A stretch of DNA of 7,678 nt from contig JALXCH010000132.1 in the NCBI GenBank assembly GCA_026991005.1, positions 1-7,678 of the forward strand, written 5' to 3'. The position numbers were made by a program, and so were the translations under genes. This DNA is from Calditrichia bacterium. GTDB taxonomy: Bacteria; Calditrichota; Calditrichia; RBG-13-44-9. The notes under the pieces were generated by a model. That model ran no database searches. It worked only from the letters and a program-made list of their open reading frames with translations, and was not told the DNA's origin. Below are positions 6,283-7,678 of this stretch, in pieces (positions within the stretch are counted from its first letter, which is position 1; each line of letters starts with the position of its first letter).

Positions 6283-6289
6283 TTTTTTG
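6255..6289. repeat. Heptad tandem repeat tract, NNATTTG, overlapping the end of dacB
   Basis: Five 7-base units in register: TCATTTG, GAATTTG, TTGTTTG, GAATTTG, TTTTTTG. Read on the coding (minus) strand they supply the final codons of dacB and its TGA stop. The first three units, in the same order, also occur at 4911-4931. Confidence 0.85.
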
Positions 6290-7678
6290 CTACTTTAAAG
6301 TTGGAGAGTAGTGCACCAATTCGGTCCTGTACCTGGCGAATTTGTTTCGCCCGCACCACAAAATGCTCCATCATGATGGAAAAAGCGAGGACTTCTCCAT
6401 CGGCAGTTTCGGTGTATCCCGATAGGGTGCTGACTCCCCGTAGGGTGCCTGTTTTAGCGTGAAGCTTCCCCTCCGCTGCAGTCCCCAACATCCGTTTTTT
6501 CAGCGTCCCATCCCGCCCGGCAATGGGCAGGGACGCCTGATATTCTGCTTGAATGGGAAAATGGTTGTACATCCAGCGTAACAATTTTACCATAAGTTCG
6601 GGTGTAACCACATTGTAGCGCGAGACACCGGAGCCATCTACCATTTCGTAGCGGGTACTGTCGATCCCTATCTCCGCCAGAAATTCTCGCACCACTCTGG
6701 TGCCCTTCTCCGCCGAACCCGGTACGCCTTTCAGCTCCGCCCCCAGGGTTTTGAGGAGCATCTCCGCCGAGAGGTTGTCACTGATTTTATTGATGTTGTA
6801 CACCACCTGGGTTAGTTCCGGAGAGTGATGTTCCCCCAGCACCCGGGTATGGGAGGGAGTCGTTCCTTCCCGTACCGTACCTGTAATGGTTACTCCCATT
6901 TCTGCAGCAATTTCCTTAAAACGGGTGCCCACATAGAGAGGAGCATTCAGTACCTCGATGCGGTAGCGTTTGGGGGAGCTCCCCACTGCCATGCCTCCCT
7001 GTACCAGAATGGTGTTCTCCGGAGTCACCCATTTGCGCTCGACCTTGAAGTGCCGAATTTGGACAGAGTCGGTGGAATCCACGGTAACCCCACGATTCTC
7101 GATTCGCATGTAAGCCGTGGAGGGTTCCATCCACACCCTCAGGGAATCGCCCGGTGCTTTTCCCGGTTGTACCCAGACGGTAACACAATTGTCATTCACC
7201 GTCAGGGCGCTAATGGGGGCAAAATCGGGGGAAGATGTGTCATCCCACATCCAACCTTTGCCCCAATAGAGGCTATCGAAATAGCTGGCGTCGCACACCA
7301 GGTCGCCCTGGATGCGGCGGATGCCCCGCCGTCGCAATCCCTCCACCATCCAGCGCAGGTCGTCATCGGTTAAATCGGGATTGCCGTAACCTTTCAGGTA
7401 GAGTGTTCCCTGAATCACACTATCCTGCACCGCAGCGGAATCTGCCAGCACCTGCGTTTTGAAGCGAAAATCGGCACCCAGCCGCGCCAGAGCGGCAGCA
7501 GTAGTGAGCAACTTCAGGTTAGAAGCAGGATGGAATAACTCCCGGGCGTTACGCTGGTACCACACCCGACCACTGTTCACCTCCACCACCTGAATCCCCA
7601 CCCGGGTTTGCTGAAGCACCGAATCCTGCAAAATCCCATCGATTTGCGCCTGCAAGCGGGCAAGGGGCTCCTGTTGGG
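6255..7678 (-). CDS. dacB: PBP4-type D-Ala-D-Ala carboxypeptidase/endopeptidase (peptidase S13), 5' truncated
   Basis: This periplasmic penicillin-binding protein removes terminal D-Ala and cuts D,D cross-links in peptidoglycan. The frame is open to the right edge, giving 473 visible residues. The TTG at 7655 is not needed as a start: the reading continues upstream (QQEPLAR), and the signal peptide must lie outside. Numbering from the first visible residue, the catalytic motifs are SNLK at 52-55 (SxxK, within HPASNLKLL), SDN at 299-301 (SxN) and KTG at 408-410 (HAKTGTLRG). The roughly 245-residue gap between the first two matches the extra domains of the S13 family. The last residues, KFQTTNSK, are encoded by heptad repeat DNA and are probably not native to the fold. 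It lies upstream of lysA in the same direction. Confidence 0.95.
   Translation of the reverse strand, partial: QQEPLARLQAQIDGILQDSVLQQTRVGIQVVEVNSGRVWYQRNARELFHPASNLKLLTTAAALARLGADFRFKTQVLADSAAVQDSVIQGTLYLKGYGNPDLTDDDLRWMVEGLRRRGIRRIQGDLVCDASYFDSLYWGKGWMWDDTSSPDFAPISALTVNDNCVTVWVQPGKAPGDSLRVWMEPSTAYMRIENRGVTVDSTDSVQIRHFKVERKWVTPENTILVQGGMAVGSSPKRYRIEVLNAPLYVGTRFKEIAAEMGVTITGTVREGTTPSHTRVLGEHHSPELTQVVYNINKISDNLSAEMLLKTLGAELKGVPGSAEKGTRVVREFLAEIGIDSTRYEMVDGSGVSRYNVVTPELMVKLLRWMYNHFPIQAEYQASLPIAGRDGTLKKRMLGTAAEGKLHAKTGTLRGVSTLSGYTETADGEVLAFSIMMEHFVVRAKQIRQVQDRIGALLSNFKVAKNKFQTTNSK

Noticed and set aside
6825..7373. 182-codon rightward open frame
   Set aside because: Antisense shadow of dacB, which has all three penicillin-binding motifs on the opposite strand.
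7653..7655. TTG as the dacB start
   Set aside because: The same frame stays open to the window edge, and starting here would leave no signal peptide for a periplasmic enzyme; the gene is truncated by the window.

Overview
The window looks like chromosomal DNA of a Gram-negative bacterium of the Bacteroidota/FCB superphylum. The evidence is a type IX secretion (T9SS) type A sorting domain with the Tyr-Pro-Asn-Pro-Phe-Asn-Pro motif, which is common in Calditrichota, Ignavibacteria and related lineages; a lipoprotein peptidase with two SH3b domains; and a Bacteroidota-like C-terminus on the diaminopimelate decarboxylase. The placement is an inference and the phylum is not certain.

Layout: 1-327 is the 3' end of a rightward gene for a secreted protein. 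A strong symmetric terminator (350-391) follows and probably serves both strands. Everything to its right is coded leftward. In transcription order (right to left) the genes are dacB (PBP4-type D,D-carboxypeptidase/endopeptidase, 5' end outside the window), lysA, an SH3b-NlpC/P60 lipoprotein endopeptidase, a 63-residue unknown protein one base upstream of an SDH-family Clp-fold serine proteinase, and an exported dipeptide epimerase of the L-Ala-D/L-Glu epimerase type.

Functional theme: four of the six leftward genes concern peptidoglycan peptides. DacB trims or cleaves D-Ala and D,D cross-links, NlpC/P60 cuts after gamma-D-Glu, the epimerase converts L-Ala-D-Glu to L-Ala-L-Glu, and LysA consumes meso-diaminopimelate. 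The NlpC/P60 enzyme and the epimerase both carry export signals, so this pathway may run outside the inner membrane. The proteinase/small-protein pair is clearly more AT-rich than its neighbours and looks like a later insertion into this neighbourhood.

Non-coding theme: the intergenic regions carry short tandem repeats with a strict 7-base period (CAAATNN / NNATTTG, and a CATTTTW variant). Tracts sit directly at the 3' ends of three leftward genes. One tract runs into dacB and encodes its last residues. Together with an opposed tract it forms a long hairpin followed by six T on the transcribed strand, between dacB and lysA. A second opposed pair brackets the 556-base gap between lysA and the NlpC/P60 gene. 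No RNA genes, CRISPR arrays or transposase genes were seen.
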